Origin: Byssothecium circinans
Lineage: Eukaryota > Ascomycota > Dothideomycetes > Pleosporales > Massarinaceae
Length of the DNA: 64,000 bases
Direction: 5' to 3'
Assembly (NCBI GenBank): GCA_010015675.1
Contig: ML976989.1
Location: 993,031 to 1,057,030 of the forward strand
Shown here: piece after piece, positions 1-10,476 of the stretch
How positions within the stretch are numbered: position 1 is the stretch's first letter
How the letters are laid out: the number at the start of each line of letters is the position of its first letter
Made by a program: the position numbers and the translations under genes
Notes under the pieces: model-generated
Told to the model about the DNA's origin: nothing
The model's database searches: none
Seen by the model: the letters and a program-made list of their open reading frames with translations, nothing else

Positions 1-411
1 GATTTGGTGTTGGAGGGTGAGGCGGTCTTGTTCGACTTGGTCGCAGGGCATGTAGTAGCTGTCGTTGCCGTAGATTCGTCCATTTTCGTGGACGAATTCG
101 AGGTCTTCGTTTTGGAGGGTGCGTGTGGAGTGGCTGGAGGGAGTTTGTTAGATTAGGGTTGGATTTGTGAATCGTGGTGGCGATGGCTGTGGAAATGCAT
201 CGTGGAATTCGCTTCCGAATCGAAAGAAGCGAGAAATTGTGAGACCAACACACACAAAAAAAAGACACCGTGATAGCAGTGATGGAAAAGTGGCTTACAG
301 CGATGCGGCGGAAACAGAACTGCCCGAATTCGTCCTCGCACGTTTGGGTGGTGCGGCTGTGTGATCTTTTGCCGGATCGTCGGGTGGTGGCGGGCTGGCC
401 TCCAAGTCCAT
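1..411 (-). CDS. LaeA-like SAM-dependent methyltransferase, N-terminal part (cut by window edge)
   Basis: Partial gene reading leftward off the window. Exon 1 (411-299) starts at ATG 411 and encodes about 37 residues of Pro/Asp/Ser-rich, disordered leader. The intron at 298-134 starts GTAAGC and ends CCAG, and the phase is preserved across it. Exon 2 (133 to the edge) carries the motif ENGRIYGNDSYYMP, then CDQVEQDRLTLQH. This matches the conserved entry segment of fungal LaeA/TAM-type methyltransferases (ENGRxYhxY...LPNDxxEQxRLdlqH). The SAM-binding Rossmann core (GxGTG) would lie beyond the edge and is not visible. Known members include the secondary-metabolism regulator LaeA and many paralogues of unknown substrate, so the family assignment is firmer than any LaeA orthology. 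The ATG was chosen because it is the only one in frame with a consistent splice. Confidence 0.75.
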
Positions 412-2300
412 GGTGCTGGGTCGGGCGTGGTAACGGGGTTGACGGAGAGCTGGGTCGAAAAGGCCCAAGCAAGACGAAGATGACCCGCGCCGCTGGATCA
501 CCGATTTTCCAAGTCGCGATTTATAGCAAAAAGGCCAACGCCGGCCCCCAATACACAAAAGGCGTTGACGGGAATTAAGGGGGCGGGTGGTTGTTGGTGT
601 GCAGCGTTTTGGTCGTCCGTCGTTGATTGGGCGGCAGCGTGGGCTGCTCAGGAATGCGAACGGAAGGGCATATGTGTCAATGCTGGAATTATGCTGATCA
701 TTACTGTCAGATTAGGAATGTTGTGGGATGCCGATAATGTAATACAGGGGAGCTTCCGCATCCAGAGAAGAGAATCGTCCCGTGTACACGAATGCGCCGG
801 CGATGCCAGAAGTGGTATAATGTGCCTTCATCAGTCAGTGCCCAGAGCACACTCTCTCATGCTGTGCGCCGACGGCCTGATAATGCGGACTGAGGCTGCC
901 AGCGTAGCAGGCATGGGTTGCCAATCTGCACGGCAAGGTGAGGTGCAATATACGACCTGCATAAAACGGGTGATCCGAGTGAGGGGTACGGCGAAGAAAT
1001 CTATCCTCCGCGTACTGCATGTATCATCAAGCGATGTGCAGGCGGAAGTGACTGAGTGTAACGATCATAAGTATGGAAGAAAAGTATATTCGTATCGACT
1101 CTTGAACTTCGGTCGAACCAGTCTGTCGGGTGGGATGGGATTGTTGCGGAGGAAAATAGGATGGGATTGTAACGGGACACCGAAGCGGACAAAAGAAGTG
1201 AGCAGTAGCGGATCAATTGACCTCGAACGACGTCTGGAGAAGACTTACCACGTCCGTCTTGGTGTGAAGCCGTTGACGAGCAATCCAATCAATCTATCCA
1301 CTGGGTGAATTAATCCTAGTCATGTGTTGCAGCTGTAGCCGCAGCACACGCCTGCATTCCTCCCGCCTCAAACTTCATAGGTAGTATCCGATTCTTTCTT
1401 CGTCAATAAAGCAACCCCGCGCGGCAACCGACACGTCCTCGGGCTTCATTTCAGGCATTGAGAATAGTGACAAGCATAAAGTACATCGAATTAGGTCAAA
1501 GTACTCTCTACATGTAGAAGGTTGATAGACTAGCAGAGCTGCGGAACTCTGAACAACTATCGACAGTCTAGAGTTTTGCCGCCGTGCCGATCACCCAGCC
1601 ATCCGCCGTCAAGCTGCACACTACACAAACTCTTTTCCAAGTCCGGTATCGCACTGCAGAGTGTCATATTACCTTCAACTTTTTATCAATCCGAAAAACT
1701 TACCATTCACCGCCAACGTCTTAATGCGGTAATACCCTGTTGTAAAAGCGTTACATAACCTCAAGGCCATTCTACGGCCGGCGAGATGAGGTCGGAGCAG
1801 CTCCGGCGGACCCCTCCACTCCCCTCAGGAACGGCGCACGAACGCCGATACGACCATGCCGCTGGATCCCAGCCCCCGGGCCATTTGCCATTTCGATTGG
1901 CTGCGGAGCTAGGCACGCTCCCGTTGCTAGTTGGCTGGTCGGGAGATGCATGTCAGACTTGGATTGGTACCAAGACTCCGCCGTGGGTCGTATCATCGTC
2001 GCCGACCATGTAAAATGTGGAGCATATAGATGCGTGCGTGAGCGGCGTAGTTGAAGACTAGGCCGGGGAAATTTGCATGTCGCATTGCTAGGTTCCCCAT
2101 AAACTTTCGAGATAACGATCTGGGGTATGGTGTGTGTATTGAAGGCACAGCGGTGTGTCAAGGACTAGTGCGTGAAGCTGAACGAATGTCGCTCATATTT
2201 GAATTCACACTCCGTACATCTAATACATCCTCCAGAAGTAAGCATCGAAGGCTACACAGTCAGGCCCTACGCCTCTAGACCATCTCGAAAAACACTGAGA
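412..2300. other. gene-poor intergenic stretch
   Basis: About 1.9 kb without a credible gene. The longest open frame on the plus strand (about 565-1308) begins at a non-ATG codon, has no recognisable motif or hydrophobic pattern and looks like a chance reading frame. A minus-strand frame at 1772-2161 is equally featureless. I see no tRNA, repeat or transposon remains here. Confidence 0.5.
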
Positions 2301-4684
2301 TCAGTCCACCTCTTGACCCTCGAATTTCGGCAGACGCGCCGACACATCCTTCCACTGCTCGGTGCCGTTGACCAAGCCCAAGATAGCCTTGGTGATGTCG
2401 TCTAGTTTAGCGCGCACCTGCTCTGTGGAATCCCGGTCACGTAGCGTGAACGTTTCGTCCTTGACCGATTGGAACTGCCGTATATTAGCTTCAAACTCTC
2501 AACATTTGTTCGTCCAATACTCACATCAACGGTGATACCTAAGGGGGTGCCAAGCTCGTCATTACGCTATAGATATATTAGCACCAGTCTGTTCAACGTG
2601 ACTGCGCAACTTACCGAGTACCGCTTGCCAATCGAAGCACCAGAGTCGTCCACACGACTGGAGACCCCATGGTCCTGAAGTTTGTTACTCAGCTTTTTCA
2701 CAAAGGGCTTGAAGTCGGCGTGTGAGCTCAATGGTACGATGAGGACCTTGGTCGGTGCGACAGTTGGAGGGAATGATAGGACACCACGCGCCTCGTCCTG
2801 CTCACGTGTCCAGTATAGCTGTTCGCAAAGAGCCTGGGTGATGATTAGAGTCTAACTTGCGACCTGTTGTGAGACGTTCTTACATAGAAAATGCGGCCGA
2901 TACCAAACGATGGCTCGATAACGTTGGGCGTGTATTCTCTCACGTTTTCTACCCGTGTCCGCTTCTCGATAGTGATCAGTTCCTTGGGCACCTCGACCTT
3001 GCCGTCACCGACGCCTGCAACATCAATGACGATCTTGCCCTTTTTCTCAAGGTCTAGCGAAAGTTTCTCGCGCAAATCTTGGGAAAGTGCCTCAATAGCC
3101 GCTTCAACTGTCTTGCCGTCCTTCTTGAACTTCGGGCCGAACTTCTTCTTGTCAATGTCACACTGCCACTCCTCAATCCTGAGGGGCTCTTTTCGGGCTT
3201 CCCGTACGACGAGCGGTGCGCCAGTCTTCTTCATGTGCACAGTCAAATCGTACGCGCTTCGGTCAGCACAGCCAACGCATTCGATCCAGCCGTACGACGT
3301 CAGCAACTCGGCGTCCCAACAATCTGCCGCGTAGTGCGCCATCTCATTGGCCATGTGCTGCCTGAATCGGATCTTCTTGGGGTCGATACCGATCTTGAGG
3401 AGGAAGAGCTGGATGCGCGCGAGGAAGTAGCCGAGCGTCTCGTTATCGACGAGACCGGTCTCGACAGCCTTGCCGATCTTCGTGGTCTCGACCGTGGTCT
3501 TGCCAGCAAGTTGAACCTCTCGGTTGAGCAGCTCAAGTTCCACATCCTTGACGTCCTCAAAGTCTGGATGCTTCTTGCCACCCTCTGGGTCTACGAAGTG
3601 TTCGATTTCTGCCATCAAGAACTCTCGTACTCGTAACAGACCGGCCCGCGGCGATATCTCGTTACGGAAGGATTTGCCAATGGAGGCGGAGGCGAAGGGC
3701 ATCTGCTGCTGATTGAACTCGAGCAGCTTTGCGAAGTTGAGGAACTGGCCCTGGGCGGTTTCTGGACGTAGGTAGCCGGGGAGATTGGAAGACGGGCCAA
3801 TTGAGGTTTGGAACATGAGGTTGAATGCCACAGGGGGTTGTAGCTCGCCATTGTTCGCGGGATTCCGAATGTCGTACTTTTTTATGAGCAGACCGAGCTC
3901 CTCGCCATTATAGTTGTCAATCTTGGCCAGAACCTCCTCGTACTCGGTGACTACAGCATCGTCCAGCTTGACCGCGGCGATGTTCTTGACCTTCTTCTTT
4001 TTCTTCTTAGGGTCTTCCTCCTCGACCTCAACCTTCTGGCCACGTGCCTCTTTGTCGCCCTTCAATCGCGCCTCGAGCACTTCCTCGACTAAGTGGTCGG
4101 CGCGAAAGATCTCGCCGGTCTTGGGGTCTTTGCACATCCAATCGGCGAACTTGTCTACGTGACCGGAAGTCTTGAGGACTTCGTATGGGGTGAGCATGGT
4201 GCAGTCCACTGTATCGTATCAGCTGTGAGGGTTCTGGCGACCACATGCGGCTTACCCTCAAGCATGTTCTCCTTCAGCACGAAGTGCTTCCGCCATATGT
4301 CGACAATGTTGTTAACCAAGGCGCAACCAGCTGGGCCGTAGTCGTAGAGACCAGAGACACCGCCATAGATGTCGAACGAAGGGGTGTAGAACATGCGCCG
4401 CTACGAGCTGTTAGCATGACTTCCCATTCGCACTCTCAAGCTTCCAGATTCCTCACCCTCAGCAGAGACTCGAGCGCCGGCCTATCAAAAGGCTTGCCCT
4501 TGAATGTGGTCATATCCGACGCCATTGGGGGCTCTTTCTTCCGCTTGGGGGCCTGGTACTTGTGGTGGGGAGGGGAGGTGGTGAAGCTCTTGGTGGGATA
4601 AACAAGCCAAGGTGGGGTATTAAAAAGTGGTCTACGAAGGGGAGCAAGGCAATTGGCGCGCAACAGGCTGGACAGTGGGCGCAT
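2301..4684 (-). CDS. GRS1: Glycyl-tRNA synthetase (dual mitochondrial/cytosolic)
   Basis: Class II alpha2-type glycine-tRNA ligase of 710 aa, which charges tRNA-Gly for translation. Six exons, all phase-consistent: 4684-4457, 4400-4256, 4208-2884, 2833-2615, 2566-2525 and 2474-2301. The exon 1/2 joint gives [14 protein letters not shown]. Further hallmarks are [13 protein letters not shown], the motif 2 block [15 protein letters not shown], motif 3 [11 protein letters not shown], and the C-terminal anticodon-binding domain ending near [20 protein letters not shown] lysine/glutamate-rich insertion sits after the first third, as in fungal homologues. The first 53 residues are basic, Ser/Leu-rich and lack acidic residues, as expected for a mitochondrial presequence. 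A second in-frame ATG at 4525 (MASDM) would give the cytosolic form. It is divergent from RPF1. Confidence 0.97.
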
Positions 4685-4987
4685 ACACGACGATTAACCT
4701 CCTATAAATGAGAGGAGGAGACACTCAGAAGGGCTATGATACAATATATACAGATTGCGCTGCACTGGTGACTCAACGAGTTCTGACTGGTTCCCGACGC
4801 CCAGAGTTAACGGAGAAAAGAATCGCCGTCCCGGGCCCGCCAAAATTTCATGAACTTGCAGACTTCCGTCCACCAACTCAACAAACTTCCTCTCCACGTC
4901 GGACCCTGCATTCACGCTCCAGGTAGGTTGTCATAATCGTTTTTCAGGTGCATACTCGGGGCTAATTTCCGTGCAGCAGGTTTCAAC
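4685..4987. promoter_or_regulatory. shared divergent promoter of GRS1 and RPF1
   Basis: The 303 bp between the two divergent start codons must hold both promoters and 5' UTRs. An ATG-less pyrimidine/AG-rich stretch (CCAGGTAGG...TGCAG near 4920-4979) could be a 5' UTR intron of RPF1. No clear TATA box is visible. Confidence 0.45.
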
Positions 4988-6304
4988 ATGGCCGTCTTCA
5001 AAGCCGGCGCAATGCCCGCGGGCGTCAAGCCCAAGAACAAGCTGCGCCGTCAAGCCGCCTACCTCAGCCTCAAGAAGTCCAAAGAGAGCGCGAAACGCGA
5101 TGAGCGATTCAAACGAAAGCGTGAAGAAGCAAATGACACCACCCTGCGAGAAGAACGACTTGCACGCAATGTACCCGCCACCATCGAGAGCAAGCGACAA
5201 TGGGACAGTGAGAATTACGGTGATGAGGAGGATGCGTTGGGATGGTCAATAGATATAGAGAGGGTAGCGAAGAAGCGTAAGCTGGAGCAAGAGGCCGCTG
5301 AGCGTGGGGCGAATGAAGAGGCGGATGGCAAGGAAGGAGTGTTGGAGAAGCTCAAGAAGCGGGATGCGGAACAAGGAGAGGATGACGAAGATGATACAGA
5401 CGACGAAGCAGACAGCATGCTTGACTTCAACTCTGACGCCTCTGATTCAGACTCCGACCTCGACTCAGAAACCTCCAAACCCAAACCCAAGCGTATAGTT
5501 CCTCCGCCGAAACGTGCATCCAGCCCCACAACCTCAACAGCGACCAACCTCGACCTCTCCCCCGAATTCCTGCGGCAGAAATTCCCCGCCATCTTCAACC
5601 CTCCCGACACGCCCAAAATCCTCGTCACCACATCCCTTAACTCGTCCCTCCACAAGGAAGCCCAGATCCTCGCCACCTTCTTCCCCAATAGCACATACAT
5701 TCGTCGCACTGCGCATGCCCACGCACACAAGTACTCAGTCCGAGAAATCGCGCAGTATGCTTCAGCACGAGACTTCACCGCGCTGGTAATACTCATGCAA
5801 GCACACCACGAGAAGAAGCCAGACGGTCTTGACATCGTCGTGCTTCCTCACGGGCCGCACGTGCATTTCAGCATCAGCAACTGGGTCGAAGGCAAGAAAC
5901 TACCAGGACACGGTGTAGACCAAGGATTCCAGCCCGAATTAATATTGAATAACTTCCGCACACCCTTGGGCATGCTCACGGCCCAGCTGATGAGCTCGTT
6001 ATTCCCCGCGAAGGCAGAAATCGAGGGGAGGACGGCAGTTACGCTACACAACCAACGCGATTACATCTTCCTTCGGCGACATCGGTACGTCTTTAGAGAT
6101 AAGAGGGCGAGCGAGAAGAGTGTCACTGGCACAGATGGCAAACCAGTGAAAGGGGTGGAGGACATCCGAGTCGGCATGCAGGAGATTGGGCCGCGAGCAA
6201 CGTTGAAGTTGAGAAGGATCGATCGGGGCATCCAGTGGAAGAGTGGGCAGGAGTGGCAGTGGAAAGCGGGGATGGAGAAACAGAGAACGAGGTTCAATAT
6301 GTAG
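4988..6304 (+). CDS. RPF1: Ribosome production factor 1 (Brix domain)
   Basis: Single-exon 438 aa nucleolar protein needed for 27S pre-rRNA processing and 60S subunit assembly. The first ~100 residues are strongly basic (KLRRQAAYLSLKKSKES..., nuclear/nucleolar targeting). A Glu/Asp/Ser acidic tract follows (about residues 120-165), and then a full Brix domain from PKILVTTSLN (about 210) to the C terminus. The domain includes the typical PHGPHVHFSISNW segment and the terminal sigma70-like motif EIGPRATLKLRRIDRGIQW. Length and order agree with yeast Rpf1 (295 aa) plus the longer N-terminal extension usual in moulds. It is paired head-to-head with glycyl-tRNA synthetase, consistent with co-expression of translation genes. 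The ATG is the first in frame and follows a probable 5' UTR acceptor (GTGCAG). Confidence 0.95.
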   Translation: MAVFKAGAMPAGVKPKNKLRRQAAYLSLKKSKESAKRDERFKRKREEANDTTLREERLARNVPATIESKRQWDSENYGDEEDALGWSIDIERVAKKRKLEQEAAERGANEEADGKEGVLEKLKKRDAEQGEDDEDDTDDEADSMLDFNSDASDSDSDLDSETSKPKPKRIVPPPKRASSPTTSTATNLDLSPEFLRQKFPAIFNPPDTPKILVTTSLNSSLHKEAQILATFFPNSTYIRRTAHAHAHKYSVREIAQYASARDFTALVILMQAHHEKKPDGLDIVVLPHGPHVHFSISNWVEGKKLPGHGVDQGFQPELILNNFRTPLGMLTAQLMSSLFPAKAEIEGRTAVTLHNQRDYIFLRRHRYVFRDKRASEKSVTGTDGKPVKGVEDIRVGMQEIGPRATLKLRRIDRGIQWKSGQEWQWKAGMEKQRTRFNM

Positions 6305-6599
6305 ATCGATGCTGTTTTTCTCTGGGTGCTACGAGGGAAAACATCTGCAAAATCTTATATTGGTTTTTTTCTCTCGCGAACCGTGTGTGCGAATATCTGT
6401 CTGACTCGAAGGCTCAAAGATTCACTCAGTGACCTCAGCGACGCGAGTCCTCGCCTGTCGTGACTCTACCAACCTTGGACTCGTTTAGTATGACTTAACA
6501 CAGCATATAAATCCTTTAACAGCATTGTGTTTCTTTCTCTTCCTTACACCACAATATTTGCATATTGAATTTCAATATAGAACCGAAACTCGCAAGCAA

Positions 6600-7432
6600 A
6601 TGGAGCCCCTCGCCGAAACTGAGGGCACCGTCCCTATGACAGCCGCAAACCCCGCCGAAATCGAAAAGGCGGCGTATCTACAATGGAAAGCACGAGCAGC
6701 CATCGTCATGACAGCCTTTTCCTTGCCTTCCCCAACTTGAAAGCCTTGAAGGACTTGATCGAAGAATCCCATACCGTTTGGCAGTATCTCAAAAACTCGA
6801 CAAACATGGACTCTATACTGCTGGGTAAGACAAAGCATGACCAAATCGCGCGTCGCATGGCCAAATCCCTTGTCGAACTCGGTAAAACCTTAGCTCGCTC
6901 GCCATGCGCGGGAGTCCATCCATCAGAGTTCCAACGACGTTTACTTGACCACTCCACGATCGCAATCCGGGCGCCACGCTGTGAGTGCACACAACCACCA
7001 TCGCAAGAAGCGTACTAACCGTGCAGACCGGAAAGGCAGCGAGGCTTCAACGTTGCTCCTCTATGCCCCCCAAACGAACAAGAGCAAGTGAAGATGGCGT
7101 TTAACTGGGATGCAACACCGTTCGAACCAAAAAGAGGCTTTGGCCATCGAAGCGATTGAGAACTTAAACAAGCAGGAGTGGGCGGCGCTGAGGGAACGCG
7201 GTCTGACTTCGATTGTCTTGTCCTGAAGAAACGCTATCGTTCGTCCAAGGAGCACGAGACGCCACAGCACACATTCCTTCTCACTGGAGGCGATATATGG
7301 AGCGATGCTCGGGTTCCGGGGGGAATCGTTGGGTTTCTGGTAGATGGGACTAAGGTGCTAGTTAGCAACCAGGAAAATCTTCAGAAGGAAGATATGGAGC
7401 GTGTTAGGGGAAGGGTTCTTGGGGGGCATTGA
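6600..7432 (+). pseudogene. decayed orphan gene with at least three frame breaks and a preserved intron
   Basis: A run of protein-like sequence is distributed over all three plus frames. An ATG at 6600 opens a 46-codon frame containing EIEKAAYLQWKARAAIVMT. The frame then shifts near 6715-6735 to one reading LKALKDLIEESHTVWQYL. This is followed by a textbook intron (GTGAGT at about 6981, CGTACTAACCGTGCAG ending at 7026). After a stop at about 7090, other frames carry FNWDATPFEP, AIENLNKQEWAALRERGL and finally DARVPGGIVGFLVDGTKVL up to a TGA at 7432. Composition, amphipathic pattern and the good intron suggest a formerly functional gene of about 250 codons. I do not recognise the family. Alternatively it is several unrelated short frames, but the contiguous coding character over 830 bp argues against that. 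Confidence 0.4.
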
Positions 7433-7781
7433 GGGAAGGGAGAGGAATGGTTATTGGGATATCTTGTCTTGGAAGCCGGACGAGTACCTCGTCCCTTCTT
7501 TGTCTTGGGGAGATATCTGAGTTGCGGGCTTTGCATGGTGCAGTAAGTGAGCGTGGGAGTCACAGTTTTAGTGCAGTCATGATTCATGTGGTGGGCATAG
7601 CAATGTTGATGCTCCATTATATATCGAACGATATGTCAATTTTCTGTGCATCACGATTACGCCGTCCGCAGTGGAATGAAATATTACCTGATTACATGCC
7701 GCAACATCTGATATCTAGGTAGCTAGGAGGCGACGCTCAATTTCATTCCTCGCACATCTAAAACCACCAAAGAAAATCCAG
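7433..7781. other. intergenic, nothing recognised
   Basis: About 350 bp between the decayed gene and the 3' end of the minus-strand orphan. No coding, repeat or RNA signal seen. Confidence 0.4.
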
Positions 7782-8498
7782 CTATCTCATAAAACCCAGT
7801 TCTCCGCGATCGCGCGCCGCCGCCTCCCCAAGCACCCTAATACTTTCCCCCCACTCCAGCCGCTCCATGGCTGTCACATCCACTGCTTTTACCATATACC
7901 GCATAACCTCCACCATAAACTCCGCTAGCGCAATCTTAGTGTGCGCAGGTACGGCCCGGTATCCGCCCAGTCTGACTTTCTGGGCAAGAAAGCGACCCCG
8001 GAGCGCCAGGTCTTCGTCATGGTAATAGGAGAAGAGATTCAGGAGACTGGCCTCGAGCAGGGCCCATTCTTCTCTTGCTAGATGCATGCGCATGTGCTTC
8101 ATGTGCGCGGATCGTTCTTGGAAGGGGGTCTCCCACTCAGGCCAGTAGACACTCCATTTTTCAGGGCATATTTGGACTTTTGTGAGGAGCTTTTGGCGGT
8201 AGGTTTCTGGGTTATATGGGCAGAGTCGGTGGGTTCCTAGGTGCTTTGCTGCTATCACAATTTTTGCTGTGATTCTTTGCCTTGTAGTGTTGGGTTCGTG
8301 GGCTTGATCGAACGCTTTCTTTGGGATGCTCTTGATGTTACCCCATGAGGTTGCAAAGGTTGGATCCTCTAGCGCAAGGATGCGATCGGTAATACCAGGT
8401 GAGTCTAGTGTTTCGCGGAAGAGATCCCAATCCTGATTTTCGAAACTTGCCCATATGCAGGTGAGGGCTGAGGCGGCAGTACGCCATGATGAATACAT
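7782..8498 (-). CDS. orphan protein, 238 aa, W-WP motif
   Basis: Uninterrupted reading frame from ATG 8498, with no intron, signal peptide or membrane segment. The protein is helical, Trp/Arg-rich and probably cytosolic. I do not recognise the family. A central segment reads LLTKVQICPEKWSVYWPEWE. The pattern (basic/hydrophobic stretch, then Trp, three residues, WP) recurs twice in the divergent neighbour that starts at 8937, so the two may be distant paralogues. They share a 438 bp intergenic region and are transcribed apart. Codon usage is ordinary and there are no frame breaks, so the gene is probably real despite lacking a name. Confidence 0.65.
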   Translation of the reverse strand: MYSSWRTAASALTCIWASFENQDWDLFRETLDSPGITDRILALEDPTFATSWGNIKSIPKKAFDQAHEPNTTRQRITAKIVIAAKHLGTHRLCPYNPETYRQKLLTKVQICPEKWSVYWPEWETPFQERSAHMKHMRMHLAREEWALLEASLLNLFSYYHDEDLALRGRFLAQKVRLGGYRAVPAHTKIALAEFMVEVMRYMVKAVDVTAMERLEWGESIRVLGEAAARDRGELGFMR

Positions 8499-8936
8499 TA
8501 TGATACCACTACCTCGAGCTACAGATGTAGAAATCGCCCAGGGAATAATTTAAGGTTGAGGAGAGAGGCTCTGATCCCGAAGGAACGAAGAAACATCAAG
8601 TCTCTTCACGGAAGTCTACCATAGACTCGCCACCAGAACTCACACTTAGATAATGCGTAGTGTAGATTGTGACAGAATTGCGACTGAGGATTTGTGACAT
8701 CACTTATATTGTTACTCATATTTGCCATAGTCATAAGATGTGTGACGAAAGATCCCTGACCGGTGTGAGACTTCAATCACGATGACTCTTTTTTTGAGTC
8801 ACCATCTGGACTATAAAACGGCCATCTTCCACCACTTCACTTCCTACACCTTCAACTTCTATTTCGTACCCACAGCAACTTACAATTTCATCACACAGAA
8901 CACACCTCTTCTTTCCACATTCCAAACACAGCTACA
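8499..8936. promoter_or_regulatory. divergent promoter of the two W-WP orphans
   Basis: This 438 bp region carries a TATA-like CTATAAAACG at about 8811-8820, followed by a C/T-rich, CACA-rich leader (8835-8935) typical of a fungal transcription start and 5' UTR for the plus-strand gene. The palindromic-looking run TGACTC...GAGTCA lies around 8782-8800 (GATGACTC then TTTGAGTCACC). It forms an inverted pair of AP-1/Gcn4-type half sites. Confidence 0.5.
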
Positions 8937-9827
8937 ATGACATACCCTGAGTCCTCCTTAGCAGCCAAACGCCACGAACTGGACTGGGAGTCGAAACGCG
9001 ACGTACTCACCGAAAGTTATCGCAAATTTCTCGATGGGAGCCGAAGAGAATGGGTTTCTAGCGTCGACGCCCAAGATTTTCAAGACTTCCTTCTCACGCC
9101 TGCTCTCCAAAAGCAATGGAAAGACCTTCGCCCTGATAGCGACTTTGCTATGTCGCGTATCGAGACCATAGCAACTGCGGCTTGCACGAAAAAGTATCAC
9201 GCGTTCTTTGTCGACATAGCCCAAGAGCTCCTACGCTCCAAAGGCTGGCGTACCATCGATGCATTCGACATTCGAAAGAAGTTGATGAAGGACGTGGATA
9301 TGCCTCGCAGTCACTGGAACGAAGTCTGGCCCCTCACCTTAGAAAACACTGAAGCCTTACGGACGAAAACCAACTGGGGTGTAAAAATTAGCCTCACCAC
9401 CAATCTCTGGTGCGCGTACTTCCACAAAGATACTGAGACTATCTCCGAAGGATTGAAATGCGATTCCGAGTTTTTCCTCATCGTGCTCGGGGATCCGAAG
9501 CACGTGTATCTTCGGGATACGGCGTTGAATTTGAAAGAGCGTCTACCTGAGCCGTCAGGTGATCCTAGGACGTTGATGAATTGGGCGAAGGATTTCCACA
9601 TGTTTATGGTTAATATTATGATATACTTGGCCGAGCCAAGTGGGGAACCAGAGAAATCGCTGGAGGAACTGAGGGCGTCTGTGTTGAAATCCATGAGAGT
9701 CAAACAGCAGCATTGGGAGCGGATTTGGCCTAGTGATTGGCAAGCATGGTGTATGAAAGACCCATCGAGGTTGGTTGAGCCTCCCTCGTCTCCTGGAATC
9801 CCGGCTGGATGTGGTTCCTTCTGTTAA
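8937..9827 (+). CDS. orphan protein, 296 aa, two W-WP motifs
   Basis: Intronless frame with ATG directly after a CA-rich leader. No signal peptide or membrane span is seen, and the protein is predicted soluble and helical. Two internal segments resemble each other and the neighbour at 7782-8498: KKLMKDVDMPRSHWNEVWP (about residues 121-139) and SMRVKQQHWERIWPSDW (about 252-268). The shared shape is hydrophobic-basic run, then HW.E.WP. The C terminus is Pro/Ser-rich and ends in GSFC. Family and function are unknown to me. The TATA-like box and leader suggest it can be strongly expressed. Confidence 0.7.
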   Translation: MTYPESSLAAKRHELDWESKRDVLTESYRKFLDGSRREWVSSVDAQDFQDFLLTPALQKQWKDLRPDSDFAMSRIETIATAACTKKYHAFFVDIAQELLRSKGWRTIDAFDIRKKLMKDVDMPRSHWNEVWPLTLENTEALRTKTNWGVKISLTTNLWCAYFHKDTETISEGLKCDSEFFLIVLGDPKHVYLRDTALNLKERLPEPSGDPRTLMNWAKDFHMFMVNIMIYLAEPSGEPEKSLEELRASVLKSMRVKQQHWERIWPSDWQAWCMKDPSRLVEPPSSPGIPAGCGSFC

Positions 9828-10476
9828 TGCATTGCGGCTTCGGAGGGTTTCGTATATTCATCGGCAAGCGGCAAGGTTCTAGGGAGGCGGAAGAAATGGT
9901 TATGATGTATGGGGGAGAGGTGGGGTCCTTTAATGTTTGTGGGCGTGGGTTATGTGGAGGTGGGGTGGTTTTTGCTTGAATCTGTTTTACTTGCTTCCGA
10001 TGTCACTCTTTATTTTGTCCCTCGAAGTTCTTATAGAGTAGCTTAGTATTAGAAAATATCGATAAATACCCTGAACAAGCTCCGGTCACTGCACTCTCGC
10101 GGAAAGGTAAACTCGGGAACCAAGCCATTAAAACTCACGGCACCCGTAATGCTCAATAATGAGGGGCGTGTAATGGACTGAATCACCCGTGGATGAGTTT
10201 TGCGGAGTATGATTGTTGGCTTATTTCCCGAGTTTTTGCTACCGCGAGGGACTGCTTCTCATTCAATGGCCATTTAGACCGAGGAAATTTGAGCCTTGGA
10301 AATCTCAATCGCGAGTAGGGATGGGGCAGCCTGGAGGGCTCTACAAAATTGGGCGTGGGAGGTATATGCACAATATTGCTTCCAGAAGTTCTACGTAGTC
10401 GTGTCTATCGGTGGTTTTGTGGATGTTTTTGTTGGACCGGTCAATTCTCATACTTTAACCAAAAATAAAATCTTTT
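9828..10476. other. intergenic, nothing recognised
   Basis: The 649 bp between the tail of the W-WP gene and the 3' end of the PAP2 gene. Short open frames only, with no motif, repeat or RNA gene recognised. Confidence 0.4.

Noticed and set aside
565..1308. 247-codon open frame on the plus strand
   Set aside because: Begins at a TTG, has no motif, hydrophobic pattern or coding bias, and lies in otherwise featureless DNA.
5215..5835. 206-codon minus-strand frame inside RPF1
   Set aside because: Antisense shadow of a firmly identified gene; Ser-rich translation mirrors the acidic tract.
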